Shown here: piece after piece, positions 19,901 to 29,571 of the stretch
Position numbering within the stretch: the first letter of the stretch is position 1
How the letters are laid out: every line of letters starts with the position of its first letter
Assembly: GCA_018466975.1 (NCBI GenBank)
Contig: CM031562.1
Location: forward strand, 3,534,001-3,598,000
Length of the DNA stretch: 64,000 nucleotides
Reading direction: 5' to 3'
From: Sparassis latifolia
Taxonomy: Eukaryota > Basidiomycota > Agaricomycetes > Polyporales > Sparassidaceae
The notes under the pieces: model-generated
Told to the model about the DNA's origin: nothing
Database searches by the model: none
The model's input: the letters and a program-made list of their open reading frames with translations, nothing else
Made by a program: the position numbers and the translations under genes

Positions 19901-21182
19901 TGAGATGCGATAAAGGAGAAGAGTCTATTCCAGAGGTATGAGGTGGGTAGCCCGAAAGCGTAGCTAGGAAAATGTCTATAGTCGCAATGATTGCTGGAAA
20001 CGTGTCGGACTAAAATCGCACTGCCCTAAGGAGAACGCTGAAATGCAAAAATGCAAGACTGCCCAGAAAACGCACAAAATGCAAGACTGCCCAAAGACGC
20101 ACTAACTGGATGGGATGGGAATGTGAACGAGTCTTTTTGCCAGTGTACCTTCCGGGATGGTCATTCTCCCCGACCTCTTCTCCTGCCCTCATACTTAAAC
20201 TGGTCCTGACCTTTCCTGTCCTCCCGATACTGCCCGCATCTGCTTAACAATCGCTCCGCTGAACCACTGCCCATCACGCCATATCTCGCAATCCTGTCCC
20301 CACACGCTCCTACTCCATCCGAGGGGTCGTCCATCACTGATCCTGCCCGAGCGCCTAATAAGCACCCGCCTGCCTCGGAGGCATATCTCCCATCCTGAAC
20401 TCAATCTCCCATCCATGGATGCCAGCGTCATCCTTCACAAATACACCCTCGCAGAAGCGCTTCTTCGTATTGAGATCTTTACCGAGCCCTTTGATCCAAT
20501 CCTGTGGAAAGCATGGGCAGTCCGGATGCATGTCCTGCTGGTGAGGCTCCTGCAATTATATGTTCCTTCACTTTTCCGACCCTCACACGTCCCTCAGGTC
20601 TTTATGGTCCAAGCCCAGTCTGAGGCGGCCAGTGTGGGGATCATCCTACCCCTTCTGCGCAATATCCCTGTCCTGGCCCAAGTGGAGATACACCTTGCGA
20701 CAGCTCGCACTATAGAAGGCGGTCGTCGGATGATACCTCGGATTGCGGACCACCTTCCTGCCGTCATTCCTTGTGGTTTGACTGCTCGCATTCTGTACGA
20801 CGACCCTGCTGTCCACGAGGACTTTGGTTTAGGGCACCTGCCAGACAGTCTCCCTGACATTGGTGCGCGGTCTTCCTGTCCCTATTTTCCCGGAATCGCA
20901 TTTCTCAGCCTTTTATTACCATCAGGAACCTTGCACCTTCGGATTGAGACATTGTGCAATGCGGCCCGCGAACTGTACGATGTCATGCGTGAAATCACCA
21001 GTAGATGCGAGTTGGCGGATGGTACTTTGAGACGATTGCAGATCGTAGTTGAGGAGTTAGAGGTAGCGTTTGGGCTCGTAGTGTTCCCTCCTCCGATAAC
21101 CAGCTTCCAATTGGTGTCAGACTAGGGTCGGTCATGTCGCACCCTGTAGTATCTCCGAAATGTGAGATCGCTTCGCGGATGT
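19853..21182 (+). repeat. Unnamed ~1.3-kb repeat, copy 2 (inserted in the element-borne gene)
   Basis: Same family as 14266-16775. It sits between two parts of the minus-strand element-borne gene and so appears to have inserted after that gene. A short string just beyond its right edge (about 21190-21225, CACATCAGCACACTATGCGTCCCTTC) recurs at about 22805-22840, which suggests that the element end lies nearer 21230 and that a third fragment exists. No inverted ends were found. Confidence 0.8.
20415..21125 (+). CDS. 236-residue protein encoded by the 1.3-kb repeat
   Basis: A single open frame from ATG at 20415 to a stop at 21125. It begins MDASVILHKYTLAEALLRIE and includes PVLAQVEIHLATARTIEGG, CGLTARILYDDPAVHEDFG and NAARELYDVMREITSRCELA. 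It is mostly helical in appearance, with no signal peptide, membrane segment or motif that I recognise. The same frame is recognisable in copy 1 (14828-16706), interrupted by stops and by the 1,188-bp insertion, so copy 2 is the better-preserved one. It may be a structural or accessory protein of the repeat, or the remnant of a captured host gene. No function is proposed. Confidence 0.4.
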   Translation: MDASVILHKYTLAEALLRIEIFTEPFDPILWKAWAVRMHVLLVRLLQLYVPSLFRPSHVPQVFMVQAQSEAASVGIILPLLRNIPVLAQVEIHLATARTIEGGRRMIPRIADHLPAVIPCGLTARILYDDPAVHEDFGLGHLPDSLPDIGARSSCPYFPGIAFLSLLLPSGTLHLRIETLCNAARELYDVMREITSRCELADGTLRRLQIVVEELEVAFGLVVFPPPITSFQLVSD

Positions 21183-21244
21183 GATTCCCACATCAGCACA
21201 CTATGCGTCCCTTCACCGCATATGAGACTGAGCCATGGGATCCT

Positions 21245-21568
21245 TCACTTCCAGCCTGCAGGACCAGAAGCACAATTTCTACTCATCAGTGAGTTTAGGG
21301 TCACATTCTGCGAACCGACAATCTCACTTTTGTCCTTCGTGCTTTCAGAAGACTCTTCTACAACTTCATTAGCAACTGGTTTCTTGTTTGATATAGTGGA
21401 GGCTTTCTTCAATGCCTTGTGTGGCTTCAGCTTTGGTTTCAGCTTGTCAACAGCTTTGACTGAGGAAGGGTCCGAAAGCTCATCGGGCGAAGAATCGTCA
21501 ATCACAGTTTCCTCGGCTCCATCTGACTTTTCTCCATCTGATTGTAACATATCCTGAGATTGCTCCAC
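21245..21568 (-). CDS. Element-borne gene of unknown function, N-terminal exon
   Basis: Minus-strand frame from ATG at 21568, reading an acidic and Ser-rich start (DGEKSDGAEETVIDDSSPDE), a Lys/Pro-rich part (KLKPKLKPHKALKK) and an acidic Ser stretch. It is separated from the rest of the gene (18673-19900) by repeat copy 2. It is probably a disordered nuclear leader. In the element it begins shortly inside the right inverted repeat. Confidence 0.4.
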   Translation of the reverse strand: MEQSQDMLQSDGEKSDGAEETVIDDSSPDELSDPSSVKAVDKLKPKLKPHKALKKASTISNKKPVANEVVEESSESTKDKSEIVGSQNVTLNSLMSRNCASGPAGWK

Positions 21569-21673
21569 CTTGGTATTGGAAAGGGCCAGTCACCGCAGTT
21601 TGCGAGTGCTGGTAGACTTACTGTTACCCATGAGATATTGCAGCCCGACCAAAAATGGACAGCACCACATGTC

Positions 21674-22066
21674 ACATGCTCTGGCAGGAGGACTCCGGAA
21701 CTGCTGTACAGTGGACATAGTGGGACAATTGAACACAGCTCGAATACACACAGAATAAAGTGGTGGTCCTGTAGGTATTGACCTTGACATAGTGTAGTGA
21801 TTACCCGTTAGGTAGGTGTGGCATATTTGTCTCGAAAACTCGGAAATACTATGCAAATGGGCTCAGTATTTCGAGATATGCTCAATTCACACTTTTTGAA
21901 AATCTGATCAGGTCATCCCCTGCATATTCACAATCCTGTTCTATTGCACTAATTTTCAAAGGAATCAAATGGGTATTAAGAGAGCTACAGCGGATACAGT
22001 GTACGATAGAAAATGTGACCAAAAATAGAAATTTCGGGCTCGCGCCCTATGTTCTGCAAATGGCTG
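21674..22066 (-). repeat. Right inverted repeat of the mariner-type element
   Basis: Reverse complement of 17356-17748. Differences are mainly transitions. Confidence 0.88.
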
Positions 22067-22068
22067 TA

Positions 22069-22863
22069 ATGATAATCGACGTAAATACAGCAGGTATTTA
22101 TAGAGAGGGAAGAAGGGAGAGAAAGTGAGAAAGTTGCAAAATTTCGGACAATGAATCCTGACATCAAAAAGAGTCGCAATGGTTTGGGACCAATAGAAAA
22201 ATAGGGAAAGTGAGTGGTGAGGTGAACATTGTATGTTGGAGATGGAGATGAACAGTAAAGTAGGGGGGAAAAGAAAGAAAACATATGCTACTTGTTCTGA
22301 ACCACATGGAACATCCAAATGGCATTTCCAGTCCAGCACGAAGGTAGGGGTCTTGAAGGAGAAAGTTGAATGATAAAGAGTATCAGATTTGCAAAATGAG
22401 AGGGTGCAACTGCTGAGCAACACCGGCAAGTCAGCACAACAAACAAGGAAGTTGGCGCGAAGCCCCATCCAGAGAGGCGGCATGACATCAGTAGTGTATG
22501 GAATTGGATGAGAATCAGGCAAGGCACATCAGATGAGACCAAAGGGCAATGGGTAGAACATATTTGACAGAGTGGGAGATGCAAGAGTGGTGCATGAGTG
22601 ACGAAAGAATGTCAAAGTCAAAGGTTCGAGAGAAGTCACGTGAAGTTGTTCAATGTCACAAAAGCTCACAGAATGTCGTGAAAGTGTCGGACTCGTCTTG
22701 AAGACTAAGGCATAGAGTGGAAAGGTCTGAAGGGTCGATGGAAAATGCATTTTCAGAGGCCAGGAGTGTCAGGGAGCTTATCACTACTTTGCCAGATATA
22801 ATTCTCACCTCAGCATGCTATGTGTCCCTTCAATGATCAAGGTCACATGAGCTTTAAAACATA
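22069..22863. other. Gene-free stretch between two transposons
   Basis: No supported gene. A string at about 22805-22840 resembles the sequence just right of repeat copy 2 (about 21190-21225). Confidence 0.45.
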
Positions 22864-23451
22864 CTGCTAGGTAGTGCTCCGCAATTATGATTAAATACGC
22901 CACGAAGGCAAATAATAATATTATGTATTATTACTTGAAGACCTTAGCCAGATATCTAATGGTGGTCTAATATAATCTAAAGTATTCTATTATAATTGAT
23001 TACGATCACACCTTTTCACAAGGGGTCAGTGCAGTATTATGTGAGCCCAAAATTGCCCTGAGAAGGTCCCCAAGTATGGATCATTGGACAATTTTCCCGG
23101 TATTCAGAGTTTGGTGCCTGGAGGTGACCTTCTGAAGAGGTAGGCTTACCTGATATGGAACATCACATTCCCTTCTATGGTATGTCCGGGCTCACATACG
23201 CTTCAGTCAGTTACGAGAATTTCCCACAAATAGCTGCAACTCTAAAGAACTGTTCTGGAGCACAATTTCTTCAGATTCCCCCTAGAACTCCATCACGTGT
23301 AGTGTATTTCGAGTATGATTAAATAACATGTCCATATTGTAATATAATGGATTTATAATATTATCTGGTCCCATACTATTTAATCGTATTTTTGATTTAA
23401 TTATAATTATAATAAATTATAATAATAATCTTGCGGAGCACTACTGCTAGG
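22864..23451. mobile_element. hAT-type MITE (572 bp)
   Basis: The element is 22872-23443, with perfect 13-bp inverted ends TAGTGCTCCGCAA / TTGCGGAGCACTA, flanked by the 8-bp duplication CTGCTAGG at 22864-22871 and 23444-23451. TAGxG-type ends with 8-bp duplications are characteristic of the hAT superfamily. There is no ORF; the interior is AT-rich and includes a TTATAATTATAATAA tract near the right end. The intact duplication and perfect ends suggest a fairly recent insertion compared with the decayed neighbours. Confidence 0.9.
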
Positions 23452-23845
23452 ATAAAGGAGTGAGAACACCACAATGATGAAAGGTTCTAGGAGGCTGGTT
23501 CGAGACTAGAACTCGAAAGGATTCTCATTCGAGTTATCTCAAAGTGTACAAATATGGATTCTCATGTCAGATTTCGATCAGTTATGAAGTCTTCATACGA
23601 ATGTTTTCTTCCACTTAGATCAGTGTAAAACACTTGCAATAAATTATCTAACGAGGTTTGCAAGCGAGAATTTTGGTTGAGACGGAGAGTTATGGTTAAA
23701 TGTCCTTACACGTGAGTTTCCGATCAGGACTCAAATTTGCGCACACCTCAAGCGAAGGAAGTGGAGAGAATATTAATCTAATCAATACATGCGCACTCTA
23801 TGTCCATAACATGTCCATAACAAAACAACCGGAGTGATTATGCGC
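23452..23845. other. Transition from AT-rich transposon island to gene space
   Basis: No gene seen. Base composition rises in GC from here to the right. Confidence 0.5.
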
Positions 23846-24149
23846 CTATACCAACACGTAAGTCGTGGTTGTGGTCGGCGTTACAGTCGTAGTCGTCGTG
23901 GTGCTAGTGAACGTTGTGGTTCTCGGGACGGTAGACGTAGCATAAGAAGTCGCGGTGACCGTAGTGGTAGTGTCGTATGCCACGGTGTTGATGCTTTTGA
24001 TAAACGTGACCGTCGTAGTAGACGCGCCGGCAGGGCTCGCTACGTGACGATTAGACTATGCATGGAAAACCAGGAAATGGGTGCGTACCAAACGCCACGG
24101 AGCAGGCGGCAAGAACAGCAGCGAGCGAAAGAGTGCTAGGGAACATCAT
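23846..24149 (-). CDS. Small secreted Thr-rich protein (gene A of a pair)
   Basis: Exon 1 is 24149-24089 (61 nt), the intron 24088-24040 (49 nt, GT…AG), and exon 2 24039-23846. The product has 84 residues: a signal peptide MMFPSTLSLAAVLAACSVAF, then ASPAGASTTTVTFIKSINTV and a tail made mostly of Thr with Val, Ser and Pro. There are no Cys residues after the leader. Such Thr/Ser-rich secreted proteins are candidates for O-mannosylation and a cell-wall or extracellular role; the precise function is unknown. The start is the first of two tandem ATGs and is the one that fits a TATA box at 24246-24251, about 95 bp upstream. Gene B at 26199-26488 has the same design. Confidence 0.6.
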
Positions 24150-24245
24150 CTTATTAAGATTGAGTTGATAGTGGGTGTTATGTGAGGATATGTGGATGAT
24201 GAAGAGAATTCGAGTTGATGGTTTCTGGCCGTCGTCGAGCTGGAC

Positions 24246-24251
24246 TTTATA
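24246..24251 (-). promoter_or_regulatory. TATA box of gene A
   Basis: TATAAA on the minus strand, about 97 bp upstream of the ATG of the Thr-rich gene A. The spacing is close to that of gene B. Confidence 0.5.
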
Positions 24252-26099
24252 CCTGGATCCCCTGGCTCGCGTCCTACTTGGATATTCTGCCTTCATTGTG
24301 GACAGGCGGAAACTTCGACCCTTCGCAAGCCGACCGGTTGCGGAAAAGACGGGCGCGCGGAAATAATTCGAGCTCGACCCGCGCGGCACGTCCAAATGAA
24401 GCCTTCCGCCCTACGCATGTCGGATACGGCGTCTGGAACAGGTCAGCCGAGGGTATTGGTTTCTCGACTATTTTGATCAAGCCTGACATTCTGTGCAAGC
24501 CTGGCATTTTGATCAAGCCTGACAATGTGTGTGCGAAAAATCAGAATTGGAATCCACGAACTCTGATAGTCACTATGAGTGCCAAAGAGTAGGCGTGCTT
24601 CCTCCTAAGGCTCAAGGTGACACAGAGAGAAAAGAAAGATTCGCACAGGTGTACCGCTCGGGAGAACAGGTATACAGGGCGTTTACCACGACGGACTCCG
24701 CGAGTACGGGCAAGGATAGAACGGTTGATAAGAGAAGAGATGATGTCACTCCATGCGGCGGATAGCCGATGCGATACGCAAGTAGAGACATCCCTGTGAG
24801 AGAACCGGACACGAAGGTACTGCATCGCGGACGCGGCGGGGTACCTCCAATTCATTTGAGAAGATGAGTTTTAGCCAAAGAATACAAGGAATTGAATGCA
24901 ACAACATACCATTCAATTACGGATAAAGCGCAGTGCGGGTATGTCCTCAATCAACGTCCTCGTTCCCAGGTTAGACGGGTAGTTTCTTGCTGCATGGCCC
25001 ATGTCATATTCCGTGTCGAGGTGTACCTTGTCCCCAGTTAGTTCGGCCGCGCTTCTAGCATGGCCGCTTGACGAGGGGTCGTAACGTAGTCGAGTGCATT
25101 CCATCAACATGACGCTTTAGACCCGAGGAATTCTTGAAAAGGATCCTGCAGCCAGCGACGGGGTACGGGATGCTACGAGGTCGGGATATATGGCACGTTA
25201 AAAGAAGTGAGGTGGCTGCGACGACGAACAGTGTGGGACATTTCCGATGTAGCGGTGAACGTCTTCAGTAAGCAGGCGCGAACTTTTTGACGCTTGCTCT
25301 CTGTCACTATGCGTTGATCATTGGCACCCATGAATACGCTCATGGCTCCCAAGAATCAAGACCAAGCTGCCTGCGGACGGTCGGGCACGACTCGCCCGAC
25401 GCATCGATGTATTTCAAATTACACACTTCCTTCCATACCTTCCATATCCGTTCCTGGTGAGGTTCGAATATCTCTTAACGCCGACGGAGCGTCCACTCAC
25501 GACAGGGATAATTTTGATATAGGCCAATAGCAAAACAAACTGGATTATATATAAAAATCACGACGGCGGATGACTAGCAAGTTGCTACATGATCCTCTGG
25601 ATAATGAGGGACCACTACTATGCAGAACGCGTGTGTTAGATGGCGCTTGCGAACCACGTACACTACGACTTCATGCAGAACAAATGGGCAAGATAAACGG
25701 GAAGGAAGGCGAACCACACGGCACTCGGGTCGTTGATCGAATACTACAAGTGATCGATTTGACTGCTGCCTGGACGATCGTGCTATAGCACCGCCGCCTC
25801 GAATCGAGATGTCCACAACAGGGGGTGAAAATCCGTCGATTCGTGGGAACGTGAATAACGACCGCCGTAGGTCCTAACATCGGAAGGAATACATTGGACA
25901 CCGTCAGCACCGTAGCGGGGTGTGCCACATTGGGCTCACTTCCGGAGGACGGGACAACCTGCAGCGGCTGGCGGATCCGGCATTCGGACGGTGACTATCC
26001 ATTGGCACTTCGACCAATGTTCGCGGATGCAAATTCTGCTCCCGCGAATCCGCTTCCGTCGAGAGGGAGCTGGAGAGTGCTAATGGCACCGTCGAAAGG
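24252..26099. other. Shared upstream region of genes A and B
   Basis: About 1.8 kb between the two divergently oriented small secreted-protein genes, with no supported gene. A short local repeat GATCAAGCCTGACA…GCAAGCCTGGCA lies at about 24475-24525. Confidence 0.5.
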
Positions 26100-26107
26100 T
26101 ATATAAA
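26100..26107 (+). promoter_or_regulatory. TATA box of gene B
   Basis: TATATAAA, 92 bp before the ATG, followed by a CA-rich leader (CACACACATTACACACACTC). Confidence 0.6.
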
Positions 26108-26198
26108 CCTATGAACTTTGACAGATAATTATCACACTCATCTCGCACACACATTACACACACTCACCTATTCTACACCACCTCGCCTATTATTCATC

Positions 26199-26488
26199 AT
26201 GTACTTCAGCAAGAGCATTCTCGCCGCGGCGGTCCTGGTGGCTTCTGGTGTCAATGCCGGTAAGTCTGATAATATCAAACTCCAACCTGCGCTCACCTTC
26301 TATTTCTGTTATCAGTTTACGTCTACACCACCGTCTACGTGACGAGCACGCGAACGATCGATGTGCAGTCCGTTACCACCACTCCGGTGACGTCCACTCG
26401 TACCTCCACGATTACGGCGTCCGCGACCTCCACCGATGTGTTAACTTCGACTTCGGTGTCGACCATCACTTCCACCATCCACCACTGA
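26199..26488 (+). CDS. Small secreted Thr/Ser-rich protein (gene B of a pair)
   Basis: Exon 1 is 26199-26259 (61 nt), the intron 26260-26315 (56 nt, GTAAGT…CAG), and exon 2 26316-26488. The product has 77 residues: signal peptide MYFSKSILAAAVLVASGVNA, then VYVYTTVYVTSTRTIDVQSV and a Thr/Ser/Val-rich tail ending TSTIHH. There are no Cys residues. The first exon has exactly the same length and intron phase as in gene A (24149-23846), although the two lie on opposite strands 2 kb apart, so they look like duplicates that have diverged. A clear TATA box and an A/C-rich leader suggest strong, regulated expression. A cell-wall or secreted role is likely from composition only. Confidence 0.65.
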
Positions 26489-27536
26489 GGACAGTAGACA
26501 TGGAGAGTAGCATGTAGCGATTCGTATACTCTGGATGCTTTTATACTCCCTTTCTTTGCTTGAATCATTGCAGCATATCCGATGAAAATTCAAGTCTCGT
26601 TAGTGTAAGATTGAAAAACGATACGCAAGCCTGCCGTCTGAGCTCTGCGTCTCCGCGTGGTTCAACGAGAATGGATGGATTAATGACGGCGGGTACAAAA
26701 TCTTCGGTTACAGCGCCGAGCCGTTCAACGAAAGTTAACAGAATATGCTACCGAAGTATTGGAGGGACACTGGAGTTGGATAATATGCGAGCAGTTAACA
26801 ATCACCTTAGCGCCCGCGTTCTCGGGATGCACAGTATGTTGCGTGATCTTCCTCTTCGCGAGCATCTGGTTGAGCTGGAGAGGAGTAGTTGCCGAACTAA
26901 GTAAAGATAATCAGTGAAGGATGAAATGAAATGTGCACCCTCGCGAGCTTCAGGTCATGATGGCAGCACTCCACCTGAAGGAGGCACCAGCGTGGCAGGC
27001 TGGTGTTGTTGACGGTGCTGAGGGGTCCCGCAGTACGCGAATGTGGGTAGAGGGGTAGTTAGACCGGGAGATTTCGAAGGGCTGGATGAGGTTGCTTGCA
27101 CGCGTAGAGCGGGGTCCATGGAGGAGTGAATTTGGAAGAGTGAAACACTCCCAAATACTAGCGTAGGGGTTCCAATGTAGCTGAACACGATAGAAGTCTG
27201 TTGTCAGTGTTGCTTAGATGGTCGAAAGTGGAGCGCGATGGACACTCGTATGTGCTGGCTTACCGAAAGGATGTCCGGGAGGGTTTCCAGTCAGTCAGTC
27301 AGTACGGGCTGCATGATATGTGCGCAGTGCCACGTATGCTTTCCCGTGCTAGTGGTGCAGCTCAATTTGGCTTACCTGATGTGCTCGACGTCGCGTCGGG
27401 CTGGACACCTCTTGCGCTTCGCCAACAGCATGACGCCGGAGAGTCTTCGGGGTACGCAGAAAGCTTTAATTAGCCTGGAGTATTTTCCATCTCTCTGAAG
27501 GAGATATGAGACACAATCAGTCAGGATGAAGAGGAT
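26489..27536. other. Gene-free stretch
   Basis: Short ORFs on both strands with no recognisable domains; nothing supported. Confidence 0.5.
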
Positions 27537-28505
27537 GGTCCTAGACTCGTCCACCCACCAGCTGATCTTCTTTGTAACATTGTGGCTCCGTTATGAACTG
27601 TGTAGAAGATGCCGCACGTCGACGCGGATCGCTTTAGTATCCGGTAGACGTTACGGTGATCTTGGTTGGTTTGATAACGGTGAATATGCATTAATGCATG
27701 ACCCTTTTCTCAGGCCAGACCCATCACACGAAATGAGACTTCTCCATACGTGGGACGGCAATGCAGCTTTGAAGTTTCAACATATTCTGGCTCCTGCCGA
27801 AGAAAGGATGATAGAGTCAGACTGCTCAAGTACCGGTCTTTATAGAGCCGTTATGTGTCTGCCTGTACAGATCGCATTCAAGTAGTGGGTAAGCGTCCAT
27901 GTTTGTTTTGTAGTGGACTGAATGGGCTCAAGGCTTACAGGTCGGCTCGGAAGTGTCCAATCATGGGTGGTGCCCTCTTCAGCACGTTGCGTTGATCTAT
28001 GACTCGGAGGTCAGTGCAACGTGTAGAGGAGGAGCAAGGACTGTTCCCGACATGCGTGCGTCCATACCCCATCCACTCTCCGACCCTTCATATCGGTGAG
28101 GCCAACTATTCAACCGCTAAATGGCCTGCGAGCCACGGCCTATCTGCTGGCCCCATCTGGGTAGAACGAGTTCCATTCTCCCAGCAACGACTCTCTGTCA
28201 TTGACGTACTGGACCATACCTTCTCCGTCGCTAATGAAAGCTATTGGATAGTGATTGTCAAGAACGTCAAGCTTCTAATTTCCCTTGTCCGCTAGAAAGG
28301 GTATAAAGGCCGTTATCTGAATCAGTGACGCTAGAGGAGGGCGATTCCGGGAAGAACCCGTTCCACCGTGCGTTCTTCGTGCGGCATCGGAAAACCGCAC
28401 CTGTTGATCCTCGTTGACAGTTCCAGTCTGTTCCTTAATGGCCGTCGCCATGTTCGCGTTGTCGTTGCGGCGTATAGCTCTGGATTCTCATAGTTTTTGC
28501 TTTTA
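27537..28505 (+). repeat. ~970-bp direct repeat, copy A
   Basis: Matches 33436-34414 in the same orientation, starting at CCTAGACTCGTCC and ending at a TTTTACACGTCC-like string, with about 90% identity by eye. It contains the palindrome TATGCATTAATGCATGA. Length differences between the copies that are not multiples of three (for example near 27707 / 33602) indicate it is not coding. There are no TG…CA ends, so it is not an obvious LTR. Confidence 0.88.
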
Positions 28506-28562
28506 CACGTCCTTGGATGACGGCGGCCGCACTGCCTTTTCGCAGCAACAAGTTCATCACGT

Positions 28563-28950
28563 TGCTGCGTTATCCTCCATTTCTTCGCAGATCCTCCATC
28601 CTGTCTTCTTCTGAGATGCGATGAGCTCCTCGTGCACGTCGCGATAGCGCGCCATGAGCCGCTCCGACTGCATCAACGCGATCCGACAGAGTACTGTCGC
28701 GTAGTGCCACGCGCCAAGCGGCGTCAAGGTGTCCAGTAACTCCGCTTGCCGCTCGAACAGGTCGATGAACTGCCAGAGACATCAGTGAGTTGTCGCATCG
28801 GTCTGCGAACACGTACCCCATCCTTCAGCCACGCAGCCGGGAGTACCACTTGGGGGCCATCTGTCAGGGCGCTGAAAGTCTGTGAAGACAATAAATTCGC
28901 TAATCCTCATTGCCTCGAGAAACTTGAGCGCCGCGGCGTTGTATGTGCGG
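28563..28950 (-). CDS. Possible gene end, unknown protein
   Basis: On the minus strand a clean frame reads FIDLFERQAELLDTLTPLGA, then WHYATVLCRIALMQSERLMA, YRDVHEELIASQKKTGWRIC and EEMEDNAAT, with a TGA stop at 28563-28565. Upstream there is an intron-like GT…AG of about 47 nt (about 28819-28773), preceded by ALTDGPQVVLPAAWLKDG. Further upstream an AALKFLEAMRIS string lies in a different frame, so either another splice or a break occurs near 28880. I do not recognise the family. It may be a real gene with an unresolved 5' part, or a gene fragment stranded beside repeat copy A. Confidence 0.35.
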
Positions 28951-29571
28951 AGCTGATTTGTGCCCTTGTTTTGTTGTATTCAACGAGCAAGAGGGACATT
29001 TCCAGTATGGATTCTCTGTTTCAATCTGCATGTTCTGGAACAAGGAGGCTACATCTCACTCAGAAATCTAGGCGGGAGTGTGTCCGTTCGAGATCGCATG
29101 AATTCCGTGCACGTCTGAGACGGAGCCTATGAGCACTTGCAGCGCGAGAGCCGCTCACGGTCATGTTACCTGCACGCGTCACGAATTCCCTTACGCGGCC
29201 GCGCGCTCTCCATATCTGTCACGCGACGCCAAACGAGGCAAGATCTGCATGCCGGAATCCTGACGGGCGTATACTGGAGAAGTGGTGACCTTCGCTTCGT
29301 CACGCGGGGGGTCCCCAGTGGGGGCCACCACGCCTGCAACCGAGTTTGTAGTACCCCATGATATACCCTATGTCCGAAATGTGAGCATACGAACTGCCTT
29401 TCTAAGAATTTCCGTCACGCAATGTAACGCTTTCAAGTTCTCACGTGCAGTGACGGATTGACAGGAACCGTTTGTGTGTGGCGTGCTTGCTTTCCCTCCA
29501 TTATCTCTCACGGCCTCAATACCTAACAGAACTTGAGACACGGCGACACCATCAGCCCACCCTTCTCCAGG

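Larger units (their letters stand above)
17354..22068. mobile_element. Tc1/mariner-type transposon (4,711 bp) with ~393-bp inverted repeats
   Basis: The element is 17356-22066, beginning CAGCCATTTGCGGAACATAG and ending with its complement, and is bounded by TA at 17354-17355 and 22067-22068. The inverted repeats extend to about 17748 and 21674 and are about 95% identical by eye. Inside lie a spliced DDE transposase on the plus strand and an opposing spliced gene on the minus strand. The minus-strand gene is interrupted by copy 2 of the 1.3-kb repeat. Both the length and the long repeats are large for this superfamily. Confidence 0.85.

Noticed and set aside
23480..23510. GGTTCGAGAC as a tRNA B box
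   Set aside because: No A box, acceptor stem or anticodon arm at the right distance.
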